Assembly (NCBI RefSeq): GCF_000002425.4
Contig: NC_037275.1
Location: forward strand, 11,915,310 to 11,979,309
Origin: Physcomitrium patens
Lineage: Eukaryota > Streptophyta > Bryopsida > Funariales > Funariaceae
DNA: 64,000 nt
Reading direction: 5' to 3'
Made by a program: the position numbers and the translations under genes. Within the stretch, counting starts at the first letter, position 1; every line of letters starts with the position of its first letter. Shown here piece after piece: positions 39,000 through 49,625 of this stretch. Under the pieces are notes generated by a model. It had not been told where the DNA came from and ran no database searches. It saw only the letters and a program-made list of their open reading frames with translations.

Positions 39000-40265
39000 A
39001 TGAAACTCATGTACCTTTTGCGATGCATTGATAAGATTTTTTGCTGATTCCTATGTGCGCTCATTGATATCATAGCTGCTCCAATGCACTAGATACTCCA
39101 ATTTCTCTCACTTATGCCACAAATCTACTATCTTTTCCACCTCATATTCCTCGTGATTCTCAATTTTAATACTAAGTGGCGGATATTGCACTCTTCCAAG
39201 AAAAAACAACTCTTGATAAGGCTCCAACAAAGAAACATGAAAGACTGGGTGTACGTTCATAGCAGCCGGTAATTCTAGACGGTATGCCAATGGATTGATT
39301 TGCTTCTGGATGAGAAATGGTCCCAATCTTCGGTAGTCCAACTTATCACATGGCCGCTTAGTTTTGATATTCCATCAAAGCAGCCATACTTTATTTCCAA
39401 TTTTGAAAGTAGGTGCTTGATTTCGAAATTTGTCTACGGACGCCTTGTAAGCTTTCTGGGCGGTTTGCAATTGAAGCTTCAACGTAGTTTGAAACTGCGA
39501 TAGTTGTTTTATAAATCTTTCAGCTGCTGGGTTGTTATTGGTTGACGGATTCAACAAATCAAGCTTCGAATGATACCCATAGTTTGAAAAGAATGGTGTT
39601 TGATGGATCGATGCATGAAGGATGTTGTTATATGTAAACTCGGCTAACGATAGATATGCAGTGTAATCATCTTACTGATAGTTGATATTGCATCATAAAT
39701 ATTGCTCCAAAGTTTGATTCACTCGTTTTGTTTGGCCGTCAGTTTGAAGATAGAAAGCTGAAGAAAGCTTGATATCCACCTTCAATATCTCAAAGAGAGA
39801 TCTCTAGAACTTTGATACGAATTGGTTTCCTCGATCCGACATGATATCATCTTGTAAAATATGATATCAATACACACTATCAAAGAATAGCCTTGCTGTG
39901 TCTTTACTTCACGATGTTTTCTTGCAAGGGACAAAGTGTGCTATCTGTGTAAGCCGATCTACCACAACAAAGATGATGTCAAATGAATTTGATGGTGGCA
40001 AGTCCATAATGAAGTCCATGGAAACTGAAGACCATGGCCGACGTGGAATAGGTAATGGCTGAAGAAGACTATAAGGACGATGCCGAGGATTTTTGGATCT
40101 TGAACAAATGTCACAGGAGAGAAAAAAATCCTTGACATCCTTCTATATTTGATGCCACCAAAAAATCTCAGGAAATAAGTTCCAAGGTCTTATTGAATCC
40201 AAAATGTCTTGTAGTTGAAAAGTCGTGTCGAGATTGGAGAACTCGAAGTCGTGCTGGTCCCTTTG
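39000..40265 (-). pseudogene. Integrase and chromodomain region of the - strand chromovirus
   Basis: Read on - with interruptions. The zinc region is near 40200-40080, and the catalytic core begins with MDFIMDLPPSNSFDIIFVVV near 40020-39960. A conserved C-terminal domain lies at 39557-39375 and 39341-39108. It includes DYRRLGPFLIQKQINPLAYR and HPVFHVSLLEPY. The chromodomain starts EEYEVEKIVDL near 39150 and continues past a frameshift to about 39000. Several stops and frameshifts make this a relic. Confidence 0.75.
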
Positions 40266-40509
40266 AAATATACAACCACTCCTCAAAGTATAAAAGATCT
40301 CCTTCCATCTTCAACTAGTTATTATTGACACATTGCGTGATATTGAGGGCTACAGAATCTCCAATAGTCGCAGTACATACTTAGTTGACGAAGTCAACAT
40401 CAATTGGCTCTATAGTAGAGCAAAGCCTGAATTGTTTCGACTTCAATAACGTTGTACATTATTGATCAAATTTTTCTTCTCCAACCTTTGGCATTAGATA
40501 CGATCTCCT

Positions 40510-40755
40510 TCATAATGCATCAAATAGTCCTTGTTGCTTCCAAGGCTGATAGGGAATAACAAAGTCAAACTTAAATAGCAACATATTCCATCGAGCTTGA
40601 CAATAACTGAGAACCCGAGCTAACATGAAGTACTCCAAATTCTTATGAACCATGTATACAGTCATCAGATGTGCAGCTCCTTTGAGAAAAAGACGCCACT
40701 CTTGGAAAGAATCCACTATCGCAAGAAGTTCTTTAATGTGGATATCATAGTTCAT
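40510..40755 (-). pseudogene. RNase H fragment of the - strand chromovirus
   Basis: The 81-codon open stretch holds KELLAIVDSFQEWRLFLKGA, TVYMVHKNLEYF and a FVIPYQPWKQQGLFDAL end. These are the C-terminal half of gypsy RNase H (the last block normally reads Y-x-P-G-K-x-N/Q-x-x-A-D-A-L). It is separated from RT by stops. Confidence 0.75.
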
Positions 40756-40924
40756 CTCAGTAGTAGAAAACTTCCAAGAGTAGAATACAATCGGATGAAG
40801 CTTCTCGTCTGTGCTTATCTACGAAAGTACAACTCCCAGAGCAAAATCTGAAGCATTAATCTCCAAATAGAAGGCCTTTGCAAAGTCCGGATGTATCAAG
40901 ATTGGAGCCATAGTAAATACTGTC

Positions 40925-41734
40925 TTAAGATCTTGAAATGTTTTTTTTTGTTAGAGGTCCCCATTTAAGCTTGTCATTACATATCAACCGAGGGAGCGGA
41001 GCAGCAACTTGAGAATAATTCTTGATGAAGATTCGACAGAAGTTAGCAAAGCCAAGAAAGCATTGTACATCTTTAATTGTCTTTGGAACTTCTCGTGATA
41101 CGATTGCTTCCACCTTCTTAGGGTCCATCTTTAAATCTTTTGTAGTTACAATGAATCCCAAAAATTTGATCTCAGTTTGGTTAAACAAGCACTTCTCCAA
41201 CTTGGCATAAAATCCTTGCTTGTAAAATTTTTTAAGGACCAGACGAACATGTTTTTCATGCTCTTCTACGTTCTTGGAAAATATCAAAATATCATCTAGA
41301 TAGATAACAACAAAATCATCAAGGTTTTCTCGAAAGATGTCATTCATCATGTGTTGAAAGACTGTCGGAGCATTGATAAGATTGAAAGGCATGACATTAT
41401 ATTCAAAATGGCCATACCTTGTACGGAAAGCTGTCTTCTATTCGTCTCCTTCCTTGATATGCATGAGATTGTAAGCTCTCCTTAGATCAATCTTTGTAAA
41501 GATCCTTGCATGTCCTAGTTGCTCTAGAAGACTTGATATCAAGCGTAATGGATAACACTTCTTCTTTGTCACCTTGTTGAGACCTCGATAATCAACGCAC
41601 ATCCGCAGCGAGCCATCTTTCTTCTTCACAAATAAGATTGGTACCCTACATGGTGACTTCGAATGAGGACTGAAATTCTTGGCTAGATTTTTGTCAATAT
41701 ACTTTCGCAATTCCGCTAACTCTGTTTGCGACAA
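40925..41734 (-). pseudogene. Reverse transcriptase of the - strand chromovirus (interrupted)
   Basis: Two open pieces, 41734-41438 and 41392-40925, together cover nearly the whole RT. Blocks in order are [49 protein letters not shown] and the catalytic YLDDILIFSK, followed by the thumb LGFANFCRIFIKNYS. The catalytic YxDD is intact. A stop separates the two pieces at about 41435. This is the best preserved RT in the window and suitable for placing the family. Confidence 0.85.
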
Positions 41735-42039
41735 ATTGTAGATTGAGCCAAAAAGTGGTTATGCTCCTTCTTGCAACTCTATGGCACAATCCTATGGTCG
41801 ATGCTCCGGTAGCATGTTGGCACTTTTCTTTTGAAACACTTCTTGAAAATCCTTATATTACTCCAATATATTTGCTGTGGAAATCTTCTCTCCGCTAGTT
41901 GAAGTTACATAAATGACAAATGATGTACCTTCCTTGGATGATGTTATAAATGCTCTTGCTCCAATAAATAAGGATTTTTTGATTCATGATCTTCTAACAG
42001 ACTTACTCTCAAAATGTTCTATAAGAAATGTCATCCTTC

Positions 42040-42300
42040 GTAACCTCCAATCTATCGATGGGTTATGCATTTCTAATTAAGAAAGACTAAGAAAAATAGG
42101 ATTTGATGGGATTTTAATAATATTAAAAATGATATAACTACTATGGTCTTTAAACATCACCTCTATAGGTTTTGATACATGAGTGATACTACCAGACAAT
42201 AAAGGTCGTCTATCTATTACTACTAGGTGAATGGGTTTAGATTTTCATACTAAAAGAAACTTGTGACACTTAAGAAATTCTTCATCTAAAAAGCAAGCAG
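42040..42300 (-). pseudogene. Aspartic protease region of the - strand chromovirus
   Basis: On -, the blocks VLLDSRASACFLDEEFL, then HLVVIDRRPLLSGSI and an HSSYIIFNIIKIPSNP-like segment are readable. They match the protease of the element at 4301 in arrangement. The active-site glycine is again Arg (DSRAS). Frame partly broken. Confidence 0.6.
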
Positions 42301-42441
42301 ATGCTCTTGAATCTAATAATACTAAGATTTTTAGTTTCTGAGGGCCGAACGATAGAGAAATGGTAGAGCAATAGGCAAGCTGAGCGAAAAGTGAGGAACT
42401 TGATTGTTGTTGTAGTATTGAATTGACTTGTCACACGGTCC

Positions 42442-43468
42442 CTATTGTAGTTGGGCATCTTTGTTTTCCTGAACAAACGTGCCACTGGTCCTGACAATGT
42501 GTCGATTTTGCTTCTTGAGGCAGTTTCCAGCTTTGTGGCCTTCTTCACCACAATACAAGCATAGTCCTTCCTCCATATGCCGCTTTTTTTCTTCTAGAGT
42601 TAGGAATTTGATATATACCACGTCAATTTGCATGTCTTCCACCTCTAAATGTGAATTCAGACTACTTTCTGACATAGTTGGAGCGTAGTGAGTCGTATGT
42701 GGTCTTGAGCATTAGTCTTGATGACGTTGGAATAGGTGGTTATCGCACTTCACAGCTTAGCTAATGGCTTTGTTGAGCTTTCACAGATCGAAAAGAGATA
42801 ATAAAAAAATCTTTCATATCGTCCCTCAAGCCCCAATAAAATTGACTTATCAATGCTTCCTCGTCCCAGTTGATGTTGCACGCCAATTTTCTGAAATTTG
42901 ATGCATAGACTGATGCAGAGCATGCCTCTTATCGTAGCGATTGGATATTTCTTGTAGTCCATCATGCCTTGTCATGTTTGCCAAATACTTCCACAAACGC
43001 ATCCAATAAAGTTTCAAAGTTGTTCAAAATTGACGATCTTTTCTCAAATAAAGGAGCAAACCATCATAGAGCTTGCCTTGTGAGCAAAGTTCCAACCAGT
43101 CCAACACGTGACTTCTCCGTCGAATAGCATTCGGGCTGTAAAGCTGTTATCAATCTAATTTAATTGACAAAGCCTTGAAACTTGGAATGCGTACCATCGA
43201 ACTTATTTGGAAGGCTAATTTGGGGCTCCTTTCATTGTAAGACCAATGGTCTTTGTTGAACTAGAGGCAAAGTTGCTTCTCTTGGTGCTGAAGCTTGAGG
43301 CTGGTGAATCCTCGATTGTGCCATCCTAGATACTCCATCATTATGAAGTCTTGAAATGATTTTTTCAATCTCTACAGTTCTTTGTGATAATATAGCAAGA
43401 GCATTTATAATGGTGTCCAACTTGGACTCCAAACTTTTAGTCATACTAATATCTTGACCTCCGGCCAT
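42442..43468 (-). pseudogene. Gag region with CCHC zinc knuckle
   Basis: The start MAGGQDISMTKSLESKLDTI at 43468 gives a coiled-coil-like N-terminus. The middle (about 43150-42750) is a broken gag core. A CCHC zinc knuckle CLYCGEEGHKAGNC lies at about 42565-42525. The spacing C-x2-C-x4-H-x4-C is intact. Gag forms the particle and binds element RNA. The frame is interrupted between the pieces. Confidence 0.75.
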
Positions 43469-43704
43469 TCTAAGACAAGGAAAGAAATGACTCTACAAGA
43501 AGGCAGTATTGGTTTAGAGGAGGGTACTCCGCAACCTCTAAAATGCCTTAAAACCTTCAAGAAGAGGGGTAATTCACTCTCTCTAAGAAAGTTAAGACTC
43601 CAATATTGTAATAGAAGAAATATCAGTTTAGAGGAGAGTAATCCGCAACCTCTACAATGCGAGCACCTTCAAGTAGAAGGATAATCCACACTCTAACAAG
43701 AAAG

Positions 43705-43726
43705 AACTAGCTCTAATATGAAAGAT
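43705..43726 (-). promoter_or_regulatory. Probable primer binding site (initiator tRNA-Met)
   Basis: On the element strand TCATATTAGAGCTAG resembles TGGTATCAGAGC, the usual complement of initiator tRNA-Met in plant gypsy elements. It lies about 20-35 bp inside the LTR end that the target-site duplication and left LTR define. That is further than usual, so the exact LTR/PBS boundary on this side is uncertain. Confidence 0.45.
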
Positions 43727-43745
43727 GAGTGCAATCTCGATAAAC

Positions 43746-44133
43746 AGTCATGAATTTAGAATACTGATTTGAAATTTAAACAAGAAGCTTAAGAAGAATC
43801 AGCAAGAACTAGATTAATCAGATGAGTATAAGAACAACACTAGAGAAGTGAGCTAAAGCTCCAAGAGGTGTGTTGTCAAGAGTGAAGATCCCCTCAGTCT
43901 CGGCTCCTATATATACTACAAGCTAAGAGGCTTCTCAAGTAGCTTCCACAAACTAAGAAACTTCTCAAGAAGCTTCTACGAGTTAGAAAGCTTCTCAAGT
44001 AACTTCAACAAACTAAGAAGCTTCCCAAATAGCTTCTACGAGCTTGAAAACTTCTCAAGTAGCTTCTACAAACTACGAAGCTTCTTTAGAACCTTCTAGA
44101 ATCTTCTACAACTTCCTAGTATATATCCTTGAT
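43746..44133 (-). repeat. 5' LTR of the - strand chromovirus (family B)
   Basis: 388 bp, homologous to 38045-38403 but with five rather than four 30-bp repeat units (43926-44075). In element orientation the promoter layout is: a perfect four-pentamer heat-shock-element-like sequence (44107-44088), then the repeat array, then the TATA box TATATATA (43915-43908), then a hairpin-forming stretch. The outer end is bordered by the target-site duplication GCTAT. Confidence 0.88.
44088..44107. promoter_or_regulatory. Heat-shock-element-like sequence in the LTR
   Basis: AGAACCTTCTAGAATCTTCT reads as four contiguous alternating pentamers nGAAn-nTTCn-nGAAn-nTTCn with no mismatch. It lies about 175 bp upstream of the LTR TATA box. 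The left LTR has the corresponding run at 38352-38376 with one damaged pentamer (AAAAT). HSF binding is an inference. Confidence 0.6.
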
Positions 44134-44138
44134 AGCTA

Positions 44139-45200
44139 TTGACTTCAAAAGTTTAACATCATTGTTGAAGAAGAAAAGTAATCAATGCTTAAGTAGATCA
44201 AGAGCATGCTATCGATTTATAAGTTTGATTCTTTTAAAATTTTCTAAGCTTATTGTTAACAAAAATATTGAAAAGTGAATTTAAAAAAAATTAAGATCAA
44301 TAGATGAATGAATAATTATTGAAATTTAAAATAAATTAGAAATTATACTTTAGATTTGATTAGATTTTTTAGAATTTTTTAAAGATTTTGTTAGGATTTG
44401 ATTGGAACTTTATAAAATGTACTTAAAATTTGATTAGATTTAAATTAAGGTTTATTTAGGATTTCTTTGGAATTGGTAAAAATTTATTCTTGATTTATTT
44501 ATTTTTTTTAAATTTTTATTTTATTTTTATATTTTTATGATTTCTTTATAATATATTTAGAATTAATTAGAGTTTTTTAAGATTTAATTAGGAATATCAA
44601 AGTTTAATTAAGCTTTATTTAAAGCTGATTAGAGTGTTATAGATTTTTTTTAGGATTTTTTGAAAGTTGATAAGAGTTACTTAGTATAATTAGAAGCTTA
44701 TTTAGGTTATTCAAAATTATGAAAAATATATTATTAAATATCTTATACATTATTTTTGGATTATAAATCCATCTTCAAGATAAGATCAAATTCTTTTACA
44801 ATAATATGCCTAATGCATTTCTAATTGATTTTTACATGGTATGACAAGACTTACTTCCTAAAAAAATTGTGAATTTTTTTGCAAACTTCTTAGTTGTATA
44901 AATCACATCTTCAATTTGTATATCTTAAATATCAATCTATGGAGAGAATTGAACGACTTCTTTGACTTTATTTTTTAGAAGATTTGGAATAACTTAAAAA
45001 ATCAAGTCTATTTTTATTTTAATAATTGCTCAAATAGTCCCATGTTGTGCCTCGTTTTTCTTGATTCAGATCAGAATAAATCTATATGTATCAAATTCTA
45101 GCTTCACTCATTATGTATTAGAGAAGTTCACATATATGTCACTTTTGGTAATTGTGTCCTTTGAAACTCATAGAAGGTGCTTCTATTGTCTCAACTTGAC
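44139..45200. repeat. AT-rich decayed repeat DNA right of the nested chromovirus
   Basis: Contains a GATTTGATTAG-type degenerate tract (about 44370-44720) resembling that at 3540-4120. Words such as TTTAATTAAGCTTTATTTA are common to both. No coding content. It is probably the other half of the older element disrupted by the chromovirus insertion. Confidence 0.45.
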
Positions 45201-45219
45201 TTCTTTGAAGTTGCATAGA

Positions 45220-45560
45220 TTAACATCTATTCTTTGTATTTGATAAAGCTACACAATATTTTACTTTGTGATTGGTTGCTAAGCAAAATTGACATCTCAT
45301 TGGAAGGTTTAAATAGTTGATATAAATATATTTTTTGATATTCAAAATTATATTATCCACTTGAATTTCTAAATCCCATCTAAAATCTAAAGTTATGTTT
45401 TTGTTGTCAGGGCCATGTTTGAGTACATGACCTAATCTCAATGTGATTTAAAGAGCAATAGTGAAAATTCTTCTAGAGCTTCTTTCAATTCAATCTAAGT
45501 AAAGGTCTTAAATGTATCAAAGTTCCAAATTGCTATTGGTTAAAATAGTGGATCCCAAAT
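45220..45560 (-). pseudogene. DUF4283/zinc-knuckle fragment of a LINE-type or related element
   Basis: On -, a WDP block and an ELKEALEEF-like segment lead into the open stretch 45441-45220. That stretch has DFRWDLEIQVDNIILNIKK, YLNLPMRCQFCLATNHKVKY and a terminal Cys. The pattern (a strand hairpin followed by C-x2-C-x4-H-x4-C after RCQFC) resembles the DUF4283-plus-zinc-knuckle region of plant non-LTR element ORF1 proteins. In-frame stops upstream. The assignment is by resemblance only. Confidence 0.4.
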
Positions 45561-45764
45561 TGAAAGGTACAAAAACCAAACTTGGATCTGCAAGGCAATA
45601 AAAGAAGAATCCCACGTTTAATTTCTTATAAAAGATGTTTGGAAATATAAGTAACCCCGTCCAAGGTTTTTTCCAATATCTTTATTCCAGATTTTGAGGC
45701 TAGAGTCCTTCAGTTTCCTTCCTACAAAACATACAATGATGGTATTCCGGCATAATTGTAGTAG

Positions 45765-46240
45765 GATGAGCAGACTGCGAACTATCAGGCCAAGCATCAA
45801 GCATTGGTAAGCATTTGTGTAGTTTGGCCAAAACGGTGATGTCCTATCCCCACAATAAGAAGAAGATGCCAACAGCCTGTGTAGTTTTTGGAATCAAAGG
45901 ATTTATGTACTGGTTTCGTTGTTTAGAGGCATCTTATGATATCGTGTTTTATGTGCCATTTCTTGTGTTGAATGACTTGAACCGATCTATTTTTCGAACT
46001 GATAGAAGCAATCATTAGTATGGCTAATTGATAAACTAAATGTGATAGTTTAAGCCACTGAAATATACTACGTGAACTTGCTGTGCACGAGTAGAGCTCA
46101 AGGCTGCCGAACAGGAAGAGTTTTCAAAGAAGAAAGTTGTTGCTCTCGAAAAGGAAACTGCGAAGGTACTTTGCGAAGCACCTGCAAGTGAAGGAGAAGA
46201 TTGGGATCAGGAACATCCTGTGGGGATGATATCTGGGTAA
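45765..46240 (+). pseudogene. Orphan exons of a coiled-coil protein (fragmentary)
   Basis: Two exon-like pieces lie just right of the TE block. One is 45765-45806 (DEQTANYQAKHQAL, between an AG acceptor and a GTAAGC donor). The other is a terminal piece ending at the TAA at 46238-46240 (VELKAAEQEEFSKKKVVALE, then KETAKVLCEAPASEGEDWDQ). Both are charged and helical, and read naturally together, but their phases do not join directly. An upstream piece around 45697-45745 (FEARVLQFPSYKTYND) may belong too. I do not recognise the protein. A gene whose 5' part was lost to, or lies across, the transposon block is the simplest reading. Confidence 0.35.
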
Positions 46241-47372
46241 GGCTGGCGAATCGAACAAGCTTGGCCCGTCCATTTCAGTAGTTACCGCCTCCTGCTCGTA
46301 ATGTGTAACGAGAACAGATGCGGATTCGTTCACAAGTAAATATAATTTATGGTTACACTGGATTATTAGAGTGTATTACAGCTGTGTTCTCTCCGACTGC
46401 ACGGCAATATTGAACTTGTTCATGCTCCCAAATATGATGGTCTTTTTACGAACAATCCTGAACACAATCTGACATCACCATTGTTCCCATCGTTCAGTGT
46501 GAAAGAAATGCTTTTACTTTAAGAAAAGCGACCTTTGTTCCAAGGTCTAGAGATGTCATTTCTTTCCTTAACCAATTTCTAGCATGCAGAGTGAACGTTG
46601 CTTTGAAGTGTGCTAACTACCCACGGTTTGCCGCACACAGTAATCACATGGATGGTGCAGCTAGTAATTCATAATGAATGCCGCTCTCCAGAAAACATAA
46701 ACAATAACTACACCAAAAGCATGCCAACTTAGTCAAATCAATGATGGTCCCTCATCACAAAGAAGAAATGGTTTTATTTCATAAGCTGTGTCGGTTGTAG
46801 GTAGGACCTTACTGCGGCACGCTGAAGTTGGCAGGGTGACCAGGAACAATCAGAACAGCAACTAAGAGAGACGATTCATAGAAGGCTTAGGAAATGAAAA
46901 TGTGGTTTATGGGAAGTTACACGGACACGCAGACCTTCAGCACAATGCAGACAACGCGGATTACTTTGAGTGAAAGAACCAAGTACCAACTGGGTTCGTG
47001 TACAATGTGATAACCTGTACAATACTCTGTACAAACTGCACAAAGAAGGTGGTATTCACAACCTCCCCCCAACTCATGCACTAGTGTTCCTAGGCACCTA
47101 TTGATTTCAATCAAGTCCAAAATCAGATTGTAGCGCATCATTTATACAGTTTAAAACAATTCATTTCACAAATTTGAAAGTTATCGCTGAGCTTCAGGAT
47201 CCACATATTCAGAGTTTCAGGCGCAGCAGTTTGCAATCCCCTCCGAGGTATATGTACATTAGATAACTTTTGGATGTTGGTGTATCTTTGTGGCGTAAAC
47301 TTGTTCGCAGCACCATAGCACCAACTAACATATTTACAAGATGACTATTTTAGCAGATTACAGGCAGGTTAG
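46241..47372. other. Intergenic DNA
   Basis: Moderate GC; includes the presumed 3' UTR of the - strand gene ending at 47373. Short ORFs (46124-46333 and 46917-47141, both on -) lack recognisable features. No gene supported. Confidence 0.4.
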
Positions 47373-47825
47373 CTACTCCGGCGAGGCCAACTTACTGGCG
47401 ATAGCAGAATGATACCATTTGTCATGAAAGGTTTGCGTTTCCCAGTTTCCTTTCCGCAGGAGCCGAGCTTTCTCTGCAGTGAAAACCACCTGCCGGCCCG
47501 ATCGGCGACGCTCTCCCGAGGCTGGGAGATGAGGGCCGACTGCAGAATCCCCATCGCCATGCACGTCGTCTTTCCCAGAAAACGCGGCCATCAATTCATC
47601 GCGGGGAAGATTGAGCAGAGGATTTCTAGAGGACTGCAAAATGCTGACAGCCTCCCGGCTACCATCACTCTCACCACTACTTGATTGCCCTTCGCCACCC
47701 TCTTTTCGCAAGCACAACACGCGCACCGCCTCCCGGCTCTGTAACCCTCGCACACTAGAAACCGACGCAGACTTGTCGAAGACTTTCGATCCTGCAAACG
47801 GCGTCAAAAGCTGTAGAGTCGCCAT
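47373..47825 (-). CDS. Unrecognised protein, probable plastid transit peptide; tandem paralogue 1
   Basis: Intronless, 150 residues if translation starts at the MATLQLLTPF methionine. An in-frame ATG 33 codons upstream is open, but the paralogue at 49626 aligns only from MATL, and both starts share an ACATGGCGAC context. The N-terminus is Ser/Arg-rich with few acidic residues, as in chloroplast transit peptides. A middle block SSRNPLLNLPRDELMAAF matches ALKSPLLKISPAAWIATF in the paralogue. The C-terminus ends VVFTAEKARLLRKGN, then TQTFHDKWYHSAIASKLASP before the final residue. That last block is the most conserved part. I do not recognise the family. Confidence 0.7.
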   Translation of the reverse strand: MATLQLLTPFAGSKVFDKSASVSSVRGLQSREAVRVLCLRKEGGEGQSSSGESDGSREAVSILQSSRNPLLNLPRDELMAAFSGKDDVHGDGDSAVGPHLPASGERRRSGRQVVFTAEKARLLRKGNWETQTFHDKWYHSAIASKLASPE

Positions 47826-49625
47826 GTGGTCGATGCAGAGCTCCAAACGATCGGTAATGGTTGCGTAGCGGAAGCAACAGAAGAAGCCAGCGACAAATCG
47901 AAGCTCTTCAATATACTGGAGCACAATTGTATCAGAAACAGGCCGCAGATCGGATCAATAATCCCACCACTTGATATCAAAACCTGGCAATCGAGTCAAA
48001 GCGTGATGAGAAGGGGATAATACGTCACTTAAGTATGGGCAGTTGCAGGTCGAGGACAATAAGCCAACAGACAGTGGATAAGGACGGATAAACTTAGCAA
48101 TAAACCCTCACAGGCCGAACCTATCGGACACACGTAGGTCTTGCATGTATTACGGACAACGTCTTTACTGAAATCGACTGCGAGTAACAACCTACAATCA
48201 CGCTAAACGTTAACATAATTCCATCTTCCACAGTCACGCACTTGCACTGAGGTCTCACACTCCATCTGCATAAAGACCATAATTCACGCATCGACTTGCA
48301 GCAGAGCTATTACCCAATAGCGAAGTCCTCGAGCAAAACCGCTCTCTACATAAATTGAAACACGGTTGACACACTGTGTCCAGCTTAGTCGAATAGTGTA
48401 ACGAAAGAACATGTGCAAATTCTGAAGGCAGCAGAGCACGGCACTTGTGTGTGTTCTGAGTATCGTCGGATGGGGCAGTTTGACGTATTCCTGCACATGG
48501 GGAAAATCTTGCAAAAGTACTATACGTAGCTCAAGATGGAAGGTGGAAAAGAAATCACAAAGCCGTATAAACCGAAGCAGCAGGGCATATTCTGAAGACC
48601 CAAATGCGGTATCTGAGGATCTTTAGATCGCTGGACGGCGATGAAAATGAGAACGAGGGATACAACAGAGATGAAGTCAACAGTAGTAAAACTGGATTGG
48701 AATTAGACAACTGACCTAAGGTTGAGAAACCCATCACCCAGAATCTGGAAGCAAACAAATTATCAGGACTACTCCACATAGTTTTAAAACCTGGGTTCAT
48801 AATAGCTTAGACCACGTTATACGTCGCTAAAAAGGAATCGGCCGCGAAAATAGATGGCGCATCACCAACCTTCACACACGCCACTAACACAACGGGAGAT
48901 CGTCTTTGTATCCAATGCTTGTCGCAAGGAGAAAAATCGTGCATGAAAGAAGCTTGATGCGGTGTGCAATAGGCCCTCACGAAATAGGGATGTGTCAGAC
49001 ACACTCAGTTTCCGACCATAATTTGTATCTTCCTCATTTGCGACTGCTGCAACCGTACGCTTGACCGTATCCGCAAACATAGCTTCACCAGATCTGCATC
49101 ATCACTGCTTTCCGATAGATACACATGATTCGACAGTAACACACCGCCCAAGTGAAAAATTCAAAGTACGCTCGGAACGCCAACACACACTGACGTGATA
49201 TTCTGACGCTACGAGAACATGACAGACAAGATTACAAACGTGATACAGAAAAAGGTTGCTTCGACTTCGGGCAATATGAGTTAAATGCGTCTGAAGACAC
49301 AGTTTCATAATATGCGTGGAGACGTTGATCTGTACAATTGCTAGTTCTTTTGTTCCCCACGAAGTCATTGATCATGTACAATTGCTATTTCTTTTGTTCC
49401 CCATAGTCGGGATTTAAGTTTCTAATGTATTCTACTTCCAGGGCGACAGGTTTAGGCCTGCGCAAAGAATATTCCTTCAGATTAATACCATACGGAGCGA
49501 CATATTAATGTCTACTCAAAGAATGTTGAGGGGTGACTGCCGACGGCAACAGTGACATTGGCGTTCTTCTGATCGAAGTATTAGACGTTCTTCTATTAGC
49601 TTTGAAACTAAAGCCTGTACCATTT
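47826..49625. other. Spacer between the two tandem paralogues
   Basis: About 1.8 kb holding the promoter of the downstream copy and the 3' UTR of the upstream copy. A near-duplicate 30-bp segment occurs at 49331-49360 and 49375-49404. Short ORFs on - (48284-49368) show no domain. No additional gene supported. Confidence 0.4.
49331..49404. repeat. 44-bp tandem duplication
   Basis: TGTACAATTGCTAGTTCTTT plus TGTTCCCCAC at 49331-49360 recurs at 49375-49404 with two mismatches. Both are preceded by GATC. It lies downstream of the second paralogue. Confidence 0.85.

Larger units (their letters stand above)
38045..44133 (-). mobile_element. Chromovirus (Ty3/gypsy with chromodomain), both LTRs and TSD
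   Basis: A near full-length element on -: 5' LTR 43746-44133, gag with CCHC knuckle, protease, RT, RNase H, integrase, chromodomain, polypurine tract, 3' LTR 38045-38403. The 5-bp target-site duplication GCTAT flanks it at 38040-38044 and 44134-44138. The domain set defines a chromovirus. Stops interrupt the polyprotein (for example just after the MHIKEGDE block near 41437), so it is not autonomous now. LTR ends were TG...CA; the outer TG of the 5' LTR is now TA. The two LTRs differ by point changes and by one 30-bp repeat unit, so insertion was not recent. Confidence 0.88.

Noticed and set aside
43926..44075. Regularly spaced repeats that could suggest a CRISPR-like array
   Set aside because: Units are contiguous without unique spacers, lie inside an LTR, and recur in the partner LTR of a plant retrotransposon.
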